Assembly: GCF_017643905.1 (NCBI RefSeq)
Contig: NZ_JAEPMO010000016.1
Span: 1-40,165, forward strand
Direction of reading: 5' to 3'
Origin: Marivita sp.
GTDB lineage: Bacteria; Pseudomonadota; Alphaproteobacteria; Rhodobacterales; Rhodobacteraceae
DNA: 40,165 nucleotides
The notes under the pieces were generated by a model. The model was not told the origin of the DNA. It was given only the letters and a program-made list of their open reading frames with translations, and did not search any database. Both the position numbers and the translations under genes were made by a program. Positions within the stretch are counted from its first letter, which is position 1. Every line of letters starts with the position of its first letter. This document shows positions 1-7,667 of this stretch, piece by piece.

Positions 1-566
1 AGTTCGGCACCCGCATCGATCTTCACAACATGGTGGAGGATCGCATCAGAAGTCTCTGATTCATGGCGGTAAATCAGGCTGATAGGCTTAGACGGTGTGC
101 CCGTCACATGGATCAGAACGCCATCGGTCGCAAAGGCCGTGTTGAGCGCTGCCAAAGGCCGCTGAACAGGGGTCTGACCCCGCGTTTCCAGCACGCCGTA
201 GATGTCTTTGGCCCAATGAATATCGGGCGCATCCGCAAGCCGGTCGATGGTCACATGGTCCATCGCCAGATCATCGGAGTCCTCAGCGCTGAACACACCG
301 TCAACGAACACAATTTTGAGGCGGTCGACGGCGCTAAAAATCAGCTCTTCATCGCTTGTCAGCAAGGCCGCTCTTGGCGCTTCCGGCTGCACCAGCGTGT
401 CTGGACGGGTATACTTCCAGTACTCGTCGCGCCCGCTGGGCAGACCCATCGCCTGCACACGCGCCAAAGCGTCCTCGCGCGCCGCCTGTGCCCAACCGCC
501 CTGCGGCATGTCGAGCGCCGCAAGCCGCGCGTCGGTGGCATCCTGTTTGATCTGCGGCAACGCCAT
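1..566 (-). CDS. sufD: SufD, Fe-S cluster scaffold subunit (C-terminal part beyond the left edge)
   Basis: This frame begins MALPQIKQDATDARLAAL and stays open to the left edge, giving about 188 residues of a protein that is usually about 430 long. Seen: stretches such as GRDEYWKYTRP and LVQPEAPRAALL, a VFVDGVFS segment and a LIHVTGTP segment, all typical of the N-terminal half of SufD. SufD pairs with SufB and the ATPase SufC in the cytoplasmic SufBC2D scaffold that builds Fe-S clusters and, by family knowledge, helps iron acquisition. Its ATG shares one base with the sufC stop (TAATG), so translation is probably coupled. The beta-helix core and C-terminus lie outside the window, so completeness cannot be judged. 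Confidence 0.93.
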   Translation of the reverse strand, partial: MALPQIKQDATDARLAALDMPQGGWAQAAREDALARVQAMGLPSGRDEYWKYTRPDTLVQPEAPRAALLTSDEELIFSAVDRLKIVFVDGVFSAEDSDDLAMDHVTIDRLADAPDIHWAKDIYGVLETRGQTPVQRPLAALNTAFATDGVLIHVTGTPSKPISLIYRHESETSDAILHHVVKIDAGAE

Positions 567-1321
567 TACACCGCCTCCGCCAGAAGATCCGCGTAGCCGT
601 TGTTTTCTACTTCAAGCGCAAGCTCGGGACCACCGGTCTTGATGATCCGACCATCCGCCATGATGTGAACCACGTCCGGTTTGATATGGTCCAGCAGTCG
701 CTGATAGTGCGTGATGACAAGGAACCCACGCCCCTCGTCGCGCAGCGCGTTCACACCGTCGGCCACCAGCTTCATCGCATCCACGTCAAGGCCCGAGTCG
801 GTCTCGTCCAGAATGCACATCTTCGGCTCAAGCATCGCCATCTGCAGGATTTCGTTGCGCTTTTTCTCGCCGCCCGAAAAGCCGACATTGACCGGACGTT
901 TCAGCATCTCGGCGTCGATCTTGAGGTCCTTCGCTTTGGCGCGGATCACCTTGAGGAATTCGCTCGCCGACATCTCCTCTTCGCCACGCGCCTTGCGCTG
1001 GGAATTCACAGCTGTGCGCAGGAAGGTCATGTTGCCGACGCCGGGAATTTCCACCGGATACTGGAATGCAAGAAAGACACCTGCCGCAGCACGCTCTTCC
1101 GGCTCCATGTCCAGAATATCCTCACCATCCAACGTCGCCGAACCCTCGGTCACTTCGTAACCATCCTTGCCGGACAGCACGTAGGAGAGGGTCGATTTCC
1201 CCGACCCGTTCGGCCCCATGATCGCATGCACCTTGCCCGCTTCGACCGTCAGGTTCACACCCTTGAGGATCCGCTTGTCTTCCTCCTCGAGTTGCACGTG
1301 CAGGTTCTTGATTTCCAACAT
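566..1321 (-). CDS. sufC: SufC, ABC-type ATPase of the SUF Fe-S assembly complex
   Basis: A 251-residue cytoplasmic ATPase. Seen: Walker A GPNGSGKST near residue 35, the ABC signature FSGGEKKRNEILQMA and Walker B MCILDETDSGLD, the form specific to SufC. Family knowledge: SufC dimerises on SufB/SufD and ATP hydrolysis drives rearrangement of the scaffold during cluster assembly. The frame could start ten codons upstream, but MLEIKNLHVQ is the usual N-terminus and an AGGG lies close upstream, so I start at 1321. It lies 64 bases after the YbjQ-like gene and overlaps the sufD start by one base. Length is normal. Confidence 0.97.
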   Translation of the reverse strand: MLEIKNLHVQLEEEDKRILKGVNLTVEAGKVHAIMGPNGSGKSTLSYVLSGKDGYEVTEGSATLDGEDILDMEPEERAAAGVFLAFQYPVEIPGVGNMTFLRTAVNSQRKARGEEEMSASEFLKVIRAKAKDLKIDAEMLKRPVNVGFSGGEKKRNEILQMAMLEPKMCILDETDSGLDVDAMKLVADGVNALRDEGRGFLVITHYQRLLDHIKPDVVHIMADGRIIKTGGPELALEVENNGYADLLAEAV

Positions 1322-1385
1322 TTTCTTGCCCTTTTCCATTCGGTTGCCCAACCATGCAGGCGATATCTGTTCTGTAAGTGCGGCC

Positions 1386-1706
1386 TCAGCCGCGATCCGT
1401 CAGCACGGCGGTGCCGCTGGCGGACACCATCAACATCGAATTGCCGACCACTTCGTAATCCAGATCCACGCCGACCACGGCATTGGCCCCAAGCGCCACG
1501 GCACGCTGTTCCAACTCGCGCATCGCCACATCCCGTGCATCCTGCAACTTTGCCTCATACGCGCCCGACCGGCCGCCGACGATGTCCGTGATCGACGCGA
1601 ACACATCGCGGACCACGTTGGCACCCATGATCGCCTCACCCACCACGATCCCTTTGTATTCAAGGATCTTCTGGCCTTCGATGTTGTTTGTCGTCGTGAT
1701 GATCAT
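1386..1706 (-). CDS. YbjQ/UPF0145 family protein inside the suf operon
   Basis: A 106-residue protein of the YbjQ (UPF0145, DUF74, 'putative heavy-metal-binding') family. Seen: the start [21 protein letters not shown], the middle [29 protein letters not shown] (cited here as consecutive blocks [14 protein letters not shown] and [15 protein letters not shown]), the helix [20 protein letters not shown], and a C-terminal strand ending VSASGTAVL. Family knowledge: members form pentameric rings; no enzyme activity is established. It has no cysteine or histidine, so the metal-binding label has no visible support here. Its ATG overlaps the stop of the 59-residue membrane peptide (ATGA) and it precedes sufC, so it is co-transcribed with Fe-S assembly genes. 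A longer frame to 1889 exists, but the homology starts at MIITT. Confidence 0.85.
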   Translation of the reverse strand: MIITTTNNIEGQKILEYKGIVVGEAIMGANVVRDVFASITDIVGGRSGAYEAKLQDARDVAMRELEQRAVALGANAVVGVDLDYEVVGNSMLMVSASGTAVLTDRG

Positions 1707-1882
1707 GTCTTCCTCTTCAAAACCAGTTGCGCGAACAGCGATCCCGTAAACCCGGACGCAAAAACCAATGCAATCGCCATCCACATCGCCAGAGCGTCTG
1801 TCAGCACATCCACCACAACTGCGAAGATTGCGCAGAAAACGCCAGTCACAACGGACGTGATCAGGATGGCGGATATCGGCAT
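1703..1882 (-). CDS. Small two-helix membrane peptide, unknown function
   Basis: A 59-residue frame read directly from the minus strand. It starts [20 protein letters not shown] and ends [10 protein letters not shown]. Seen: two hydrophobic stretches, about residues 3-25 and 33-54, joined by a short VDVLTDALA linker, with a basic KRK tail; this predicts a hairpin in the inner membrane with the tail in the cytoplasm. Its TGA overlaps the ATG of the YbjQ-like gene (ATGA), and it begins 45 bases after the sufB stop. A GGAG motif directly follows the sufB stop but is too far from this ATG to be an ideal ribosome site, so the start is uncertain. No family is recognised. The overlap and clean hydrophobic pattern argue that it is a real gene. 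Confidence 0.6.
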   Translation of the reverse strand: MPISAILITSVVTGVFCAIFAVVVDVLTDALAMWMAIALVFASGFTGSLFAQLVLKRKT

Positions 1883-1927
1883 GGCACATATTGCGGCGCG
1901 GACCGAACCGGCCCGCCCCGGCTCTCC

Positions 1928-3451
1928 TTATCCCACAGACCCTTCAAGCGAGATCGCCACAAGCTGCTGCGCTTCCATGGCGAACTCCATCGGCAGCGCC
2001 TGCAACACATCACGGCAGAACCCGTTGACCACCAGCGCCACAGCCTCTTCCTCGTCCATGCCGCGCTGGCGGCAATAGAACAGCTGATCGTCATCCACCT
2101 TGGAGGTCGTTGCCTCGTGCTCAACCCGGCTCGAGTTGTTCTTGACCTCGATATACGGGACGGTGTGCGCGCCGCACTGGCTGCCGATCAAAAGGCTGTC
2201 GCACTGGGTGTAGTTGCGGCTGTTCTTGGCTTTCGGATGCATCGACACCAAACCACGATAGGTGTTCTGCGCATGACCGGCGCTGATCCCTTTCGAAACG
2301 ATCCGGCTCTTGGTGTTCTTGCCTAGGTGGATCATCTTTGTGCCGGTATCGGCCTGCTGGTAATTGTTGGCGATGGCGATCGAATAGAACTCGCCCTGGC
2401 TGTCATCACCCCGCAGGATGCAAGAGGGGTATTTCCACGTCACCGCAGACCCGGTCTCAACCTGCGTCCACATCACCTTGGCCCGGTCGCCCCGGCAATC
2501 GGCCCGTTTCGTCACGAAGTTGTAGATACCGCCCTTGCCGTTCTCATCGCCCGGATACCAGTTCTGCACCGTGGAATATTTCACCTCGGCGTCTTCTTCG
2601 ACGATGATCTCGACCACCGCCGCATGCAGCTGCGCGATGTCGCGCTGCGGCGCGGTGCAGCCTTCAAGGTAGGACACATACGAGCCTTTGTCGGCGATGA
2701 TCAGCGTGCGTTCGAACTGACCGGTGTTTTCCGCATTGATGCGGAAATACGTGCTCAATTCCATCGGGCAGCGCACACCCGGCGGCACGTAAACGAACGA
2801 GCCATCCGAAAAGACCGCTGAATTGAGCGTTGCGTAGAAGTTGTCCGACACCGGCACGACCGAGCCGAGATATTTCTTCACCAACTCCGGATGCTCGCGA
2901 ATGGCCTCCGAGATCGAACAGAAGATGACCCCCGCCTCTTTCAGCTCTTTCTGGAACGTCGTGCCCACGGAAACGGAATCGAATACCGCATCCACCGCGA
3001 CCTTGCGGCCCTCGGCGGGCATGTCTTCAGCACCTTCGACACCCGCAAGGATCATCTGCTCCTTGAGCGGAATACCCAGCTTTTCATAGGTTGCGAGCAG
3101 CTTCGGATCGACATCGTCAAGCGATTTCGGCTTCACTTCCATGCTTTTCGGACGCGCGTAGTAAAACTGGTCCTGAAAGTCGATCTCGGGATAATCGACC
3201 ATCGCCCAAGTCGGCTCTTCCTTCTGCAGCCACCGCTCATAGGCCTGCAGACGCCACTCTGTCATCCACTCCGGCTCTTCGTTCTTTTCCGAGATCAGAC
3301 GCACGATATCGGGGGTCAAACCCTTGGGCGCATATTCCATCTCGATATCGGTGTTCCAGCCGTGCTTGTACTTGCCACCGACCTGGCGCACCGCATCGAC
3401 GGTTTCCTGATCCACGCCTTCCTTGACGGTCACATTATCCAAAGCAGCCAT
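1928..3451 (-). CDS. sufB: SufB, Fe-S cluster scaffold protein
   Basis: A 507-residue cytoplasmic scaffold. Seen: [17 protein letters not shown] near residue 60, the [39 protein letters not shown] core (cited in blocks [15 protein letters not shown] and [15 protein letters not shown]), [12 protein letters not shown], and [13 protein letters not shown] plus [15 protein letters not shown] in the beta-helix. These are diagnostic for SufB, and the conserved cysteine in [12 protein letters not shown] is thought to accept persulfide sulfur. It forms SufBC2D with the neighbouring sufC and sufD products. It follows the cysteine desulfurase by 22 bases and ends in VTG-like sequence GSVG before TAA. 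Length is normal and nothing is broken. Confidence 0.97.
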   Translation of the reverse strand: MAALDNVTVKEGVDQETVDAVRQVGGKYKHGWNTDIEMEYAPKGLTPDIVRLISEKNEEPEWMTEWRLQAYERWLQKEEPTWAMVDYPEIDFQDQFYYARPKSMEVKPKSLDDVDPKLLATYEKLGIPLKEQMILAGVEGAEDMPAEGRKVAVDAVFDSVSVGTTFQKELKEAGVIFCSISEAIREHPELVKKYLGSVVPVSDNFYATLNSAVFSDGSFVYVPPGVRCPMELSTYFRINAENTGQFERTLIIADKGSYVSYLEGCTAPQRDIAQLHAAVVEIIVEEDAEVKYSTVQNWYPGDENGKGGIYNFVTKRADCRGDRAKVMWTQVETGSAVTWKYPSCILRGDDSQGEFYSIAIANNYQQADTGTKMIHLGKNTKSRIVSKGISAGHAQNTYRGLVSMHPKAKNSRNYTQCDSLLIGSQCGAHTVPYIEVKNNSSRVEHEATTSKVDDDQLFYCRQRGMDEEEAVALVVNGFCRDVLQALPMEFAMEAQQLVAISLEGSVG

Positions 3452-3473
3452 GCTTGCACCCCTGTCTTGTTTC

Positions 3474-4517
3474 TCACGCGGCTCGCGCGCGGTGTTTTTC
3501 CCATTTGGTCAGCCACGTCTCGGCAAACCGCATCACATCGTCTTCGGTTGTCTTCGGCCCGAGCGAGACGCGGATCGCGCTGCTGGCTGTGACCGTATCG
3601 AACCCCATCGCAGTCAGCACCGCGCTGGCCTTGACCTTGCCACTGGAACAGGCCGACCCCGCACTGATCGCGAAACCCGCGAGGTCCATCTGCATCACTT
3701 GCGTCTCGCCCTTCCAGCCGGGCGTGGCCAAGCATGTCGTGTTCGGCAGACGCCGCCCTTCTTTCCCGACAAAAATAGTCTCTTTAGCGCCAGCCTCAAT
3801 AGCTGAATCTAGAATGTTTCTAAGTTTTTCGACCCGGTCCCAAACCCCGGCGTCCAAATCGCGCGCGGCCGCCTCGGCTGCTGCCCCGAATCCCGCGATC
3901 CCGATGACGTTTTCCGTGCCAGAACGGCGCCCCATCTCCTGACCGCCGCCCTTGATCTGCGCCGCAAGATCAGTTCCGCGTTTCACCACCAGCGCGCCGA
4001 TCCCTTTTGGCCCACCCAGCTTATGCGCAGAAATCAACGCCATCTCACAACCAAGCCAGTTAAAGGCAACGGGCAGTTTCCCAAAACCCTGCGTCGCATC
4101 CACCACCGCCAGCCCTTGCGGCAGGTCCTGAACAATCCCGGTCTCGGAATTTGCCAGTTGCAGGGCGGTCCGCGCCGGATCAGTCACCGTCACTTGCCCC
4201 GCCTCATCGACCGCCAAAACTGGATCAATCCACGCCCGCACCGCATCATGCTCGATCCCGGCGCCGAACAACCCGCGCCCGGCGCAGGCCAAAGCGGCAG
4301 CCTCGGTTGCGCCGGAAACAAATACGATATCCGCGCCATCCGCGCCAAACGCCGCCGCCACCTGTGCCCGCGCCCGCTCGATCAGCCCTTTTGCCGCTCG
4401 CCCTTCGGCATGGACGGAGGACGGGTTGCCCGCAACATCCATCGCCGCGATCATCGCGTCGCGCGCCTCAGGCCGCAGCGGCGTGGTCGCATTGTGATCC
4501 AGATAGACGCGCGCCAC
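3474..4517 (-). CDS. Class V aminotransferase-fold cysteine desulfurase (IscS/NifS type)
   Basis: A 347-residue PLP enzyme that should convert cysteine to alanine and hand sulfur to the SUF scaffold. Seen: start [17 protein letters not shown], the PLP lysine in [12 protein letters not shown] (K166), RRSGTENV, and the catalytic cysteine loop [12 protein letters not shown] (C290), the group I (IscS/NifS) form. I start at the GTG at 4517 because GGGAGAG lies about 7 bases upstream. An ATG at 4580 would add a tail encoded by the intergenic repeat just upstream, which is not part of the enzyme. It is shorter than E. coli IscS (about 400 residues). A second desulfurase (SufS) often lies after sufD in this family but would be outside the window. 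Confidence 0.92.
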   Translation of the reverse strand: MARVYLDHNATTPLRPEARDAMIAAMDVAGNPSSVHAEGRAAKGLIERARAQVAAAFGADGADIVFVSGATEAAALACAGRGLFGAGIEHDAVRAWIDPVLAVDEAGQVTVTDPARTALQLANSETGIVQDLPQGLAVVDATQGFGKLPVAFNWLGCEMALISAHKLGGPKGIGALVVKRGTDLAAQIKGGGQEMGRRSGTENVIGIAGFGAAAEAAARDLDAGVWDRVEKLRNILDSAIEAGAKETIFVGKEGRRLPNTTCLATPGWKGETQVMQMDLAGFAISAGSACSSGKVKASAVLTAMGFDTVTASSAIRVSLGPKTTEDDVMRFAETWLTKWEKHRARAA

Positions 4518-4532
4518 TTTAAAGCTCTCCCG

Positions 4533-4626
4533 GCTTCTCTGGTTCAGAAATACTTCGGGGGTGAATAGGCCGCAGGCCAAGAGGGGGCAGCGCCCCCTGC
4601 AGGTCGGATTGGCGCAGCCAATACGA
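4533..4626. repeat. Composite three-hairpin intergenic repeat, copy 1
   Basis: A 94-base element in the gap between iscR and the cysteine desulfurase. A 29-base head (4533-4561, beginning GCTTCTCTGGTTCA) is followed by three stem-loops: GGCC/GGCC (4568-4578), AGGGGGC/GCCCCCT (4582-4598) and a ten-pair stem with one mismatch (4604-4626). The same order occurs at 37163-37254, with 28 of 29 head bases identical. On the minus strand the head reads as codons PEVFLNQRS, which gives a false N-terminal extension to the downstream gene. Function is unknown; inside an operon it could stall polymerase or shield the upstream mRNA from decay. Confidence 0.8.
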
Positions 4627-4631
4627 GCCCA

Positions 4632-5090
4632 TCACTCGTCCACCACGGCAAACAGGTTCGGCACAGCAGGGCACGGAGCCAGCGAATTGCCAACCACATC
4701 CGACAGCCGGGTCTGGTGCAGGAACACATAGACATGCGCCGACAAACCTTCCCAAAGCCGGTTGGTCATCGATTGCGCACGGCTGCCCGACAGGCCACCT
4801 GACGCGCCCGCGCCCTTGTGCATCGCGTCCACCGTCTCATCAACCGCGCCCAACACATCAACCACCCGGATATCACTTGCCGCCTTGGCCAGCCGATACC
4901 CGCCCCCGGGTCCACGCACCGACGCAACCAGCCCGGCCCGGCGCAGCTTGACGAACAATTGCTCGAGATAGGGCAACGAAATGTCCTGCCGCTGCGCGAT
5001 ATCGCCCAGCGTCACCAATGTCCCGTCCGGCTGCAGGGCGATATCCGCCAGAGCAACCATCGCATATCGACCTTTCGTACTCAATTTCAT
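4632..5090 (-). CDS. iscR: IscR/Rrf2-family transcriptional regulator without the three-cysteine motif
   Basis: A 152-residue regulator heading the suf operon. Seen: the Rrf2 winged-helix start MKLSTKGRYAMVALADIA, the recognition region ISLPYLEQLFVKLRRAGLV (residues 38-55) and the wing SVRGPGGGYRLA. E. coli IscR binds a [2Fe-2S] cluster through three cysteines near residues 92-104 and a histidine at 107; here residues 88-112 contain no cysteine, and the only cysteine is C140 in LAPCPAVPN. Family knowledge, from memory: Rhodobacter sphaeroides IscR is also a single-cysteine form that still binds a cluster and represses iron-sulfur genes. The start at 5090 is fixed by homology. It is probably autoregulated through the leader palindrome at 5118-5141. 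Confidence 0.92.
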   Translation of the reverse strand: MKLSTKGRYAMVALADIALQPDGTLVTLGDIAQRQDISLPYLEQLFVKLRRAGLVASVRGPGGGYRLAKAASDIRVVDVLGAVDETVDAMHKGAGASGGLSGSRAQSMTNRLWEGLSAHVYVFLHQTRLSDVVGNSLAPCPAVPNLFAVVDE

Positions 5091-5117
5091 GGCCGTCTCC
5101 CAAACGCCCCTGCGACA

Positions 5118-5141
5118 CAATTGACCTTGCAAGGGCAATTG
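5118..5141. promoter_or_regulatory. 24-bp near-perfect palindrome in the iscR leader, candidate IscR operator
   Basis: The arms CAATTG..CCTTG and CAAGG..CAATTG form a 24-bp inverted repeat with a single mismatched pair (A at 5124, G at 5135). It lies 28-51 bases upstream of the iscR start codon and downstream of the predicted start point. Rrf2-family regulators bind palindromes of about this size, and autoregulation is common for iscR, so an IscR site is a reasonable inference. It could equally be an RNA hairpin in the leader. Confidence 0.5.
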
Positions 5142-5178
5142 CCTATGTGCGGATAACCATTTCGGGGAAGCTTCCCGA

Positions 5179-5194
5179 TTTAGAACCATTCTAA
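5179..5194. promoter_or_regulatory. Irr-type iron control element
   Basis: TTTAGAACCATTCTAA is an inverted repeat (TTAGAA / TTCTAA, 3-base centre) that closely fits the Irr-box or ICE pattern known from rhizobia and Rhodobacterales. It completely covers the -10 hexamer of the suf promoter, so Irr bound here would block transcription when iron is short. Irr itself is not in the window. Confidence 0.72.
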
Positions 5195-5216
5195 GAAGCC
5201 TGAGTGAAGCTGTCAA
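5188..5216 (-). promoter_or_regulatory. Sigma-70-type promoter of the iscR-suf operon
   Basis: On the minus strand TTGACA (5216-5211) and TAGAAT (5193-5188) are separated by exactly 17 bases. This is the best promoter match I found in the window. The predicted start point near 5181 gives a leader of about 90 bases that holds a 12-bp palindrome (GGGAAGCTTCCC, 5165-5176) and the 24-bp palindrome at 5118-5141. The -10 is inside the Irr-type box. Confidence 0.75.
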
Positions 5217-5264
5217 GATTTACGGACCGCCGCACCAGAGCCAAAGCAGGAGCCACCACCGCCT

Positions 5265-5918
5265 ATGCCCGAGGTGATTTTTCCCGGACCCGAAGGCCGC
5301 CTCGAAGGCCGCTATCATCCCCAAAAAGAAAGCGATGCCCCCATCGCGATCATCCTGCACCCGCATCCGCAGTTCGGCGGCACGATGAACAACAAGGTCG
5401 TCTACAACCTTCACTACGCGTTCTACAACATGGGCTTCACCGTGCTGCGCTTCAACTTCCGCGGCGTCGGGCGCAGCCAGGGTGAATATGACCAAGGCAT
5501 CGGAGAGCTGTCTGACGCCGCCTCTGCGCTTGATTACCTGCAATCCATGAACAACAATTCCAAACATTGTTGGGTTGCGGGTTTCAGTTTCGGCGCCTGG
5601 ATCGGCATGCAGCTTCTGATGCGCCGCCCCGAGATCACCGGCTTCATCTCGGTCAGCCCGCCTGCCAACATGTACGACTTTTCCTTCCTCGCCCCCTGCC
5701 CCTCGTCCGGCTTGATCATCAACGGAACAGGCGACCGCGTCGCACCTCCTGCCGACACACGGTCGCTGGTGAACAAGCTGTCCGAACAAAAGGGCATCAC
5801 CGTCACCCATACTGAAATCGAAGGCGCCGACCACTTCTTCAAGGAACCGCACATGGATACGATGATCGACAATGTGACGGGTTACGTGAAGCGCCGCCTG
5901 ACCGAGAACAGCCGTTAA
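5265..5918 (+). CDS. Alpha/beta hydrolase (COG2945-like)
   Basis: A 217-residue cytoplasmic protein with a compact alpha/beta hydrolase fold. Seen: the oxyanion region LHPHPQFGGTMNN (residues 31-43), FNFRGVGRSQG, the nucleophile elbow AGFSFGAW with S108, NGTGDRVAPP with a likely acid D157, and GADHFF with H190, a complete triad. This small family is widespread in proteobacteria but its substrate is not established; no lipase lid or signal peptide is visible. It is divergent from iscR, with only about 48 bases beyond the suf -35, and 12 bases precede the next gene, so it likely leads a small operon. A precise substrate cannot be given. Confidence 0.85.
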   Translation: MPEVIFPGPEGRLEGRYHPQKESDAPIAIILHPHPQFGGTMNNKVVYNLHYAFYNMGFTVLRFNFRGVGRSQGEYDQGIGELSDAASALDYLQSMNNNSKHCWVAGFSFGAWIGMQLLMRRPEITGFISVSPPANMYDFSFLAPCPSSGLIINGTGDRVAPPADTRSLVNKLSEQKGITVTHTEIEGADHFFKEPHMDTMIDNVTGYVKRRLTENSR

Positions 5919-5930
5919 GGATCACCCTCC

Positions 5931-6167
5931 ATGTCGATGGTACAAGAGCTTGCTGAAAAGCTTGCCGACGACACCCTCAAGGCGATGAAACATCTCGATG
6001 ACGACCGCTTCTTCATGGAAGTCGCGGCCGAACTCGGGGCAGCCTCGACCACTCTGGAAGAGGCGTTTCTGACCGCAATCCGCGTGCGGCTGGCCGAACG
6101 CAAGGCCCGCGCCTTTATCAGGGCACGAATCGAAGGCCAGAAGAAAGACGAAAACTTCGGACGCTGA
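5931..6167 (+). CDS. Small helical protein, unknown function
   Basis: A 78-residue protein beginning MSMVQELAEKLADDTLKAM. It looks all-helical and strongly charged, with an acidic first half (HLDDDRFFMEVAAELG) and a basic second half (RVRLAERKARAFIRARIEGQ). There is no signal peptide, membrane segment, cysteine or metal motif. AAGGA lies upstream, 12 bases separate it from the hydrolase and 32 from the HD-domain gene, so it is probably co-transcribed with both. I do not recognise a named family and give no function. Confidence 0.7.
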   Translation: MSMVQELAEKLADDTLKAMKHLDDDRFFMEVAAELGAASTTLEEAFLTAIRVRLAERKARAFIRARIEGQKKDENFGR

Positions 6168-6199
6168 GCGTCTTTTCCGAAGCCACGCGCAGCGGTGTC

Positions 6200-6778
6200 A
6201 TGTCCCGCCTGGATCAACAAATGGCGTTCCTCAGCGAAGTGGCCCGCCTGAAGTCCATTCTACGCGCCACCACGCTCTGCGACGGCTCGCGGATGGAAAA
6301 CAGTGCCGAACATTCCTGGCATATAGCACTTTATGCGCTTGTTCTGGCGGAGCATTCCGAAACGCCTCTCGACATCGGCAAAGTCATCAAAATGCTCCTG
6401 CTGCACGACATCGTTGAGATCGACGCGGGCGATGCGCCGGTCTCTGGGGATCACGATGTCACCGCGATGGCCCTTCAGGAACAAGCCGCCGCAGAGCGCA
6501 TCTTTGGACTTCTGCCCGACGATCAGGCGCACGAGTTCCGCGCCCTCTGGGAAGAATTCGAAGCCAACGAAACACCCGAAGCGCAATTCGCAAAATCCAT
6601 CGACCGGATGCAGCCACCGATGCAGAACCTTGCGTCGGGAGGCGGATCGTGGATCGAGTACGATGTGAGTTATGATCGCTTTGCCGCGCAGATCGGCCCC
6701 AAGATCAACAAGGGCGCGCCAAAAATCTGGGCATGGCTCCAACCCAAAGTGGCGGCATTCTTCGCTGCGCGGGACTGA
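6200..6778 (+). CDS. HD-domain hydrolase (YfbR/COG1896-like nucleotidase)
   Basis: A 192-residue metal-dependent phosphohydrolase. Seen: ENSAEHSWHIALYAL with H38, the HD pair in LLLHDIVEIDAGD (H69, D70) and the distal aspartate in AKSIDRMQPP (D135), the usual metal ligands of the HD fold. The N-terminal helix FLSEVARLKSILR and the spacing fit the COG1896 group, which includes the 5'-deoxynucleotidase YfbR. Acting on deoxynucleoside monophosphates is therefore a family-based guess. The ribosome site is weak. It ends 48 bases before the next gene. All predicted metal ligands are present, so an active enzyme is expected. Confidence 0.82.
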   Translation: MSRLDQQMAFLSEVARLKSILRATTLCDGSRMENSAEHSWHIALYALVLAEHSETPLDIGKVIKMLLLHDIVEIDAGDAPVSGDHDVTAMALQEQAAAERIFGLLPDDQAHEFRALWEEFEANETPEAQFAKSIDRMQPPMQNLASGGGSWIEYDVSYDRFAAQIGPKINKGAPKIWAWLQPKVAAFFAARD

Positions 6779-6826
6779 TACGCTTTGATCCTCGCGCCAT
6801 AGTCCAACATCCCCTAGGGTGATCCC

Positions 6827-7570
6827 ATGACAGACTCACCGCACCAGCGTACCCTTCTGCTCACCGGCGCCAGCCGCGGCATCGGCCATGCCACCGTCAA
6901 GAAGTTCGCCGCCGAAGGCTGGCGCGTGATCAGCTGTTCGCGACAGGCGTTTTCGCCGAATTGTCCCTGGCCGGGCGGCGAGCGCAACCACATCCAGGTC
7001 GATCTCGCCGACCCGCAACAGACGATGGAGGCTGTGCGCACCGTCAAGGAACGGCTCGACGGCGGGCGGCTTGATGCGCTGGTGAACAATGCCGGAATTT
7101 CGCCAAAAGGTCCGAATGGAGAACGGCTGAGCACACTCGACACCGATCTTCGGGACTGGGGCAAGGTGTTCCACGTCAATTTCTTCGCTTCGGTGGTGTT
7201 GGGGCGCGGCTTGAAGGACGAATTGGCCGCGGCCAAAGGTGCCATCGTCAATGTCACCTCAATTGCAGGCGCGCGGGTCCATCCGTTTGCGGGAGCCGCC
7301 TATGCCACGTCGAAAGCGGCGCTTGCGGCACTGACGCGGGAAATGGCCCATGATTTCGGGCCCTTGGGCGTTCGTGTGAATGCTATTGCGCCGGGTGAGG
7401 TGGACACCAGTATTCTGAGCGAAGGCACCGACAAGATCGTCGAGAAACTGCCGATGCGCAGGCTTGGTCAGCCGAATGAAGTGGCGGATGTCATCTATTT
7501 CCTGTGCTCAGGCCAGAGCGGATATGTCACCGGAACCGAAATCGAAGTGAACGGCGGCCAGCACGTTTGA
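6827..7570 (+). CDS. Short-chain dehydrogenase/reductase
   Basis: A 247-residue classical SDR oxidoreductase. Seen: the cofactor loop TGASRGIGHATVKKF near residue 13, NNAGISPKGPNG, the catalytic serine in NVTSIAGARVHP, the YATSK motif of the active site, and a C-terminal FLCSGQSGYVTGTEIEVNGGQ that is usual in FabG-like SDRs. The basic residues after the glycine loop and CSRQ at the second strand suggest NADP(H) use. The substrate cannot be read from the sequence. An insertion around residues 44-55 (QAFSPNCPWPGGERNHI) is a little unusual. It is the last gene of the plus-strand cluster before a hairpin-containing gap. Confidence 0.88.
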   Translation: MTDSPHQRTLLLTGASRGIGHATVKKFAAEGWRVISCSRQAFSPNCPWPGGERNHIQVDLADPQQTMEAVRTVKERLDGGRLDALVNNAGISPKGPNGERLSTLDTDLRDWGKVFHVNFFASVVLGRGLKDELAAAKGAIVNVTSIAGARVHPFAGAAYATSKAALAALTREMAHDFGPLGVRVNAIAPGEVDTSILSEGTDKIVEKLPMRRLGQPNEVADVIYFLCSGQSGYVTGTEIEVNGGQHV

Positions 7571-7667
7571 CGCGGCATCTTACGTTGACGCGCGACAGGG
7601 CTGGGTAGATGTGACATTTGGCTGAGACGCCGAAGCAAATTTCTTTGAAAACCGCACCGGCGGCCTG

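Noticed and set aside
1322-1351. Ten-codon N-terminal extension of SufC
   Set aside because: Homology and an AGGG ribosome site support the ATG at 1321.
4518-4580. N-terminal extension of the cysteine desulfurase from an upstream ATG
   Set aside because: The added residues (including PEVFLNQRS) come from the repeat at 4533-4626; a GTG with a good ribosome site fits the family start.
4632-5090. iscR as a degenerate gene because cluster cysteines are missing
   Set aside because: The frame is intact, the DNA-binding domain is well kept, and single-cysteine IscR is known in Rhodobacter.
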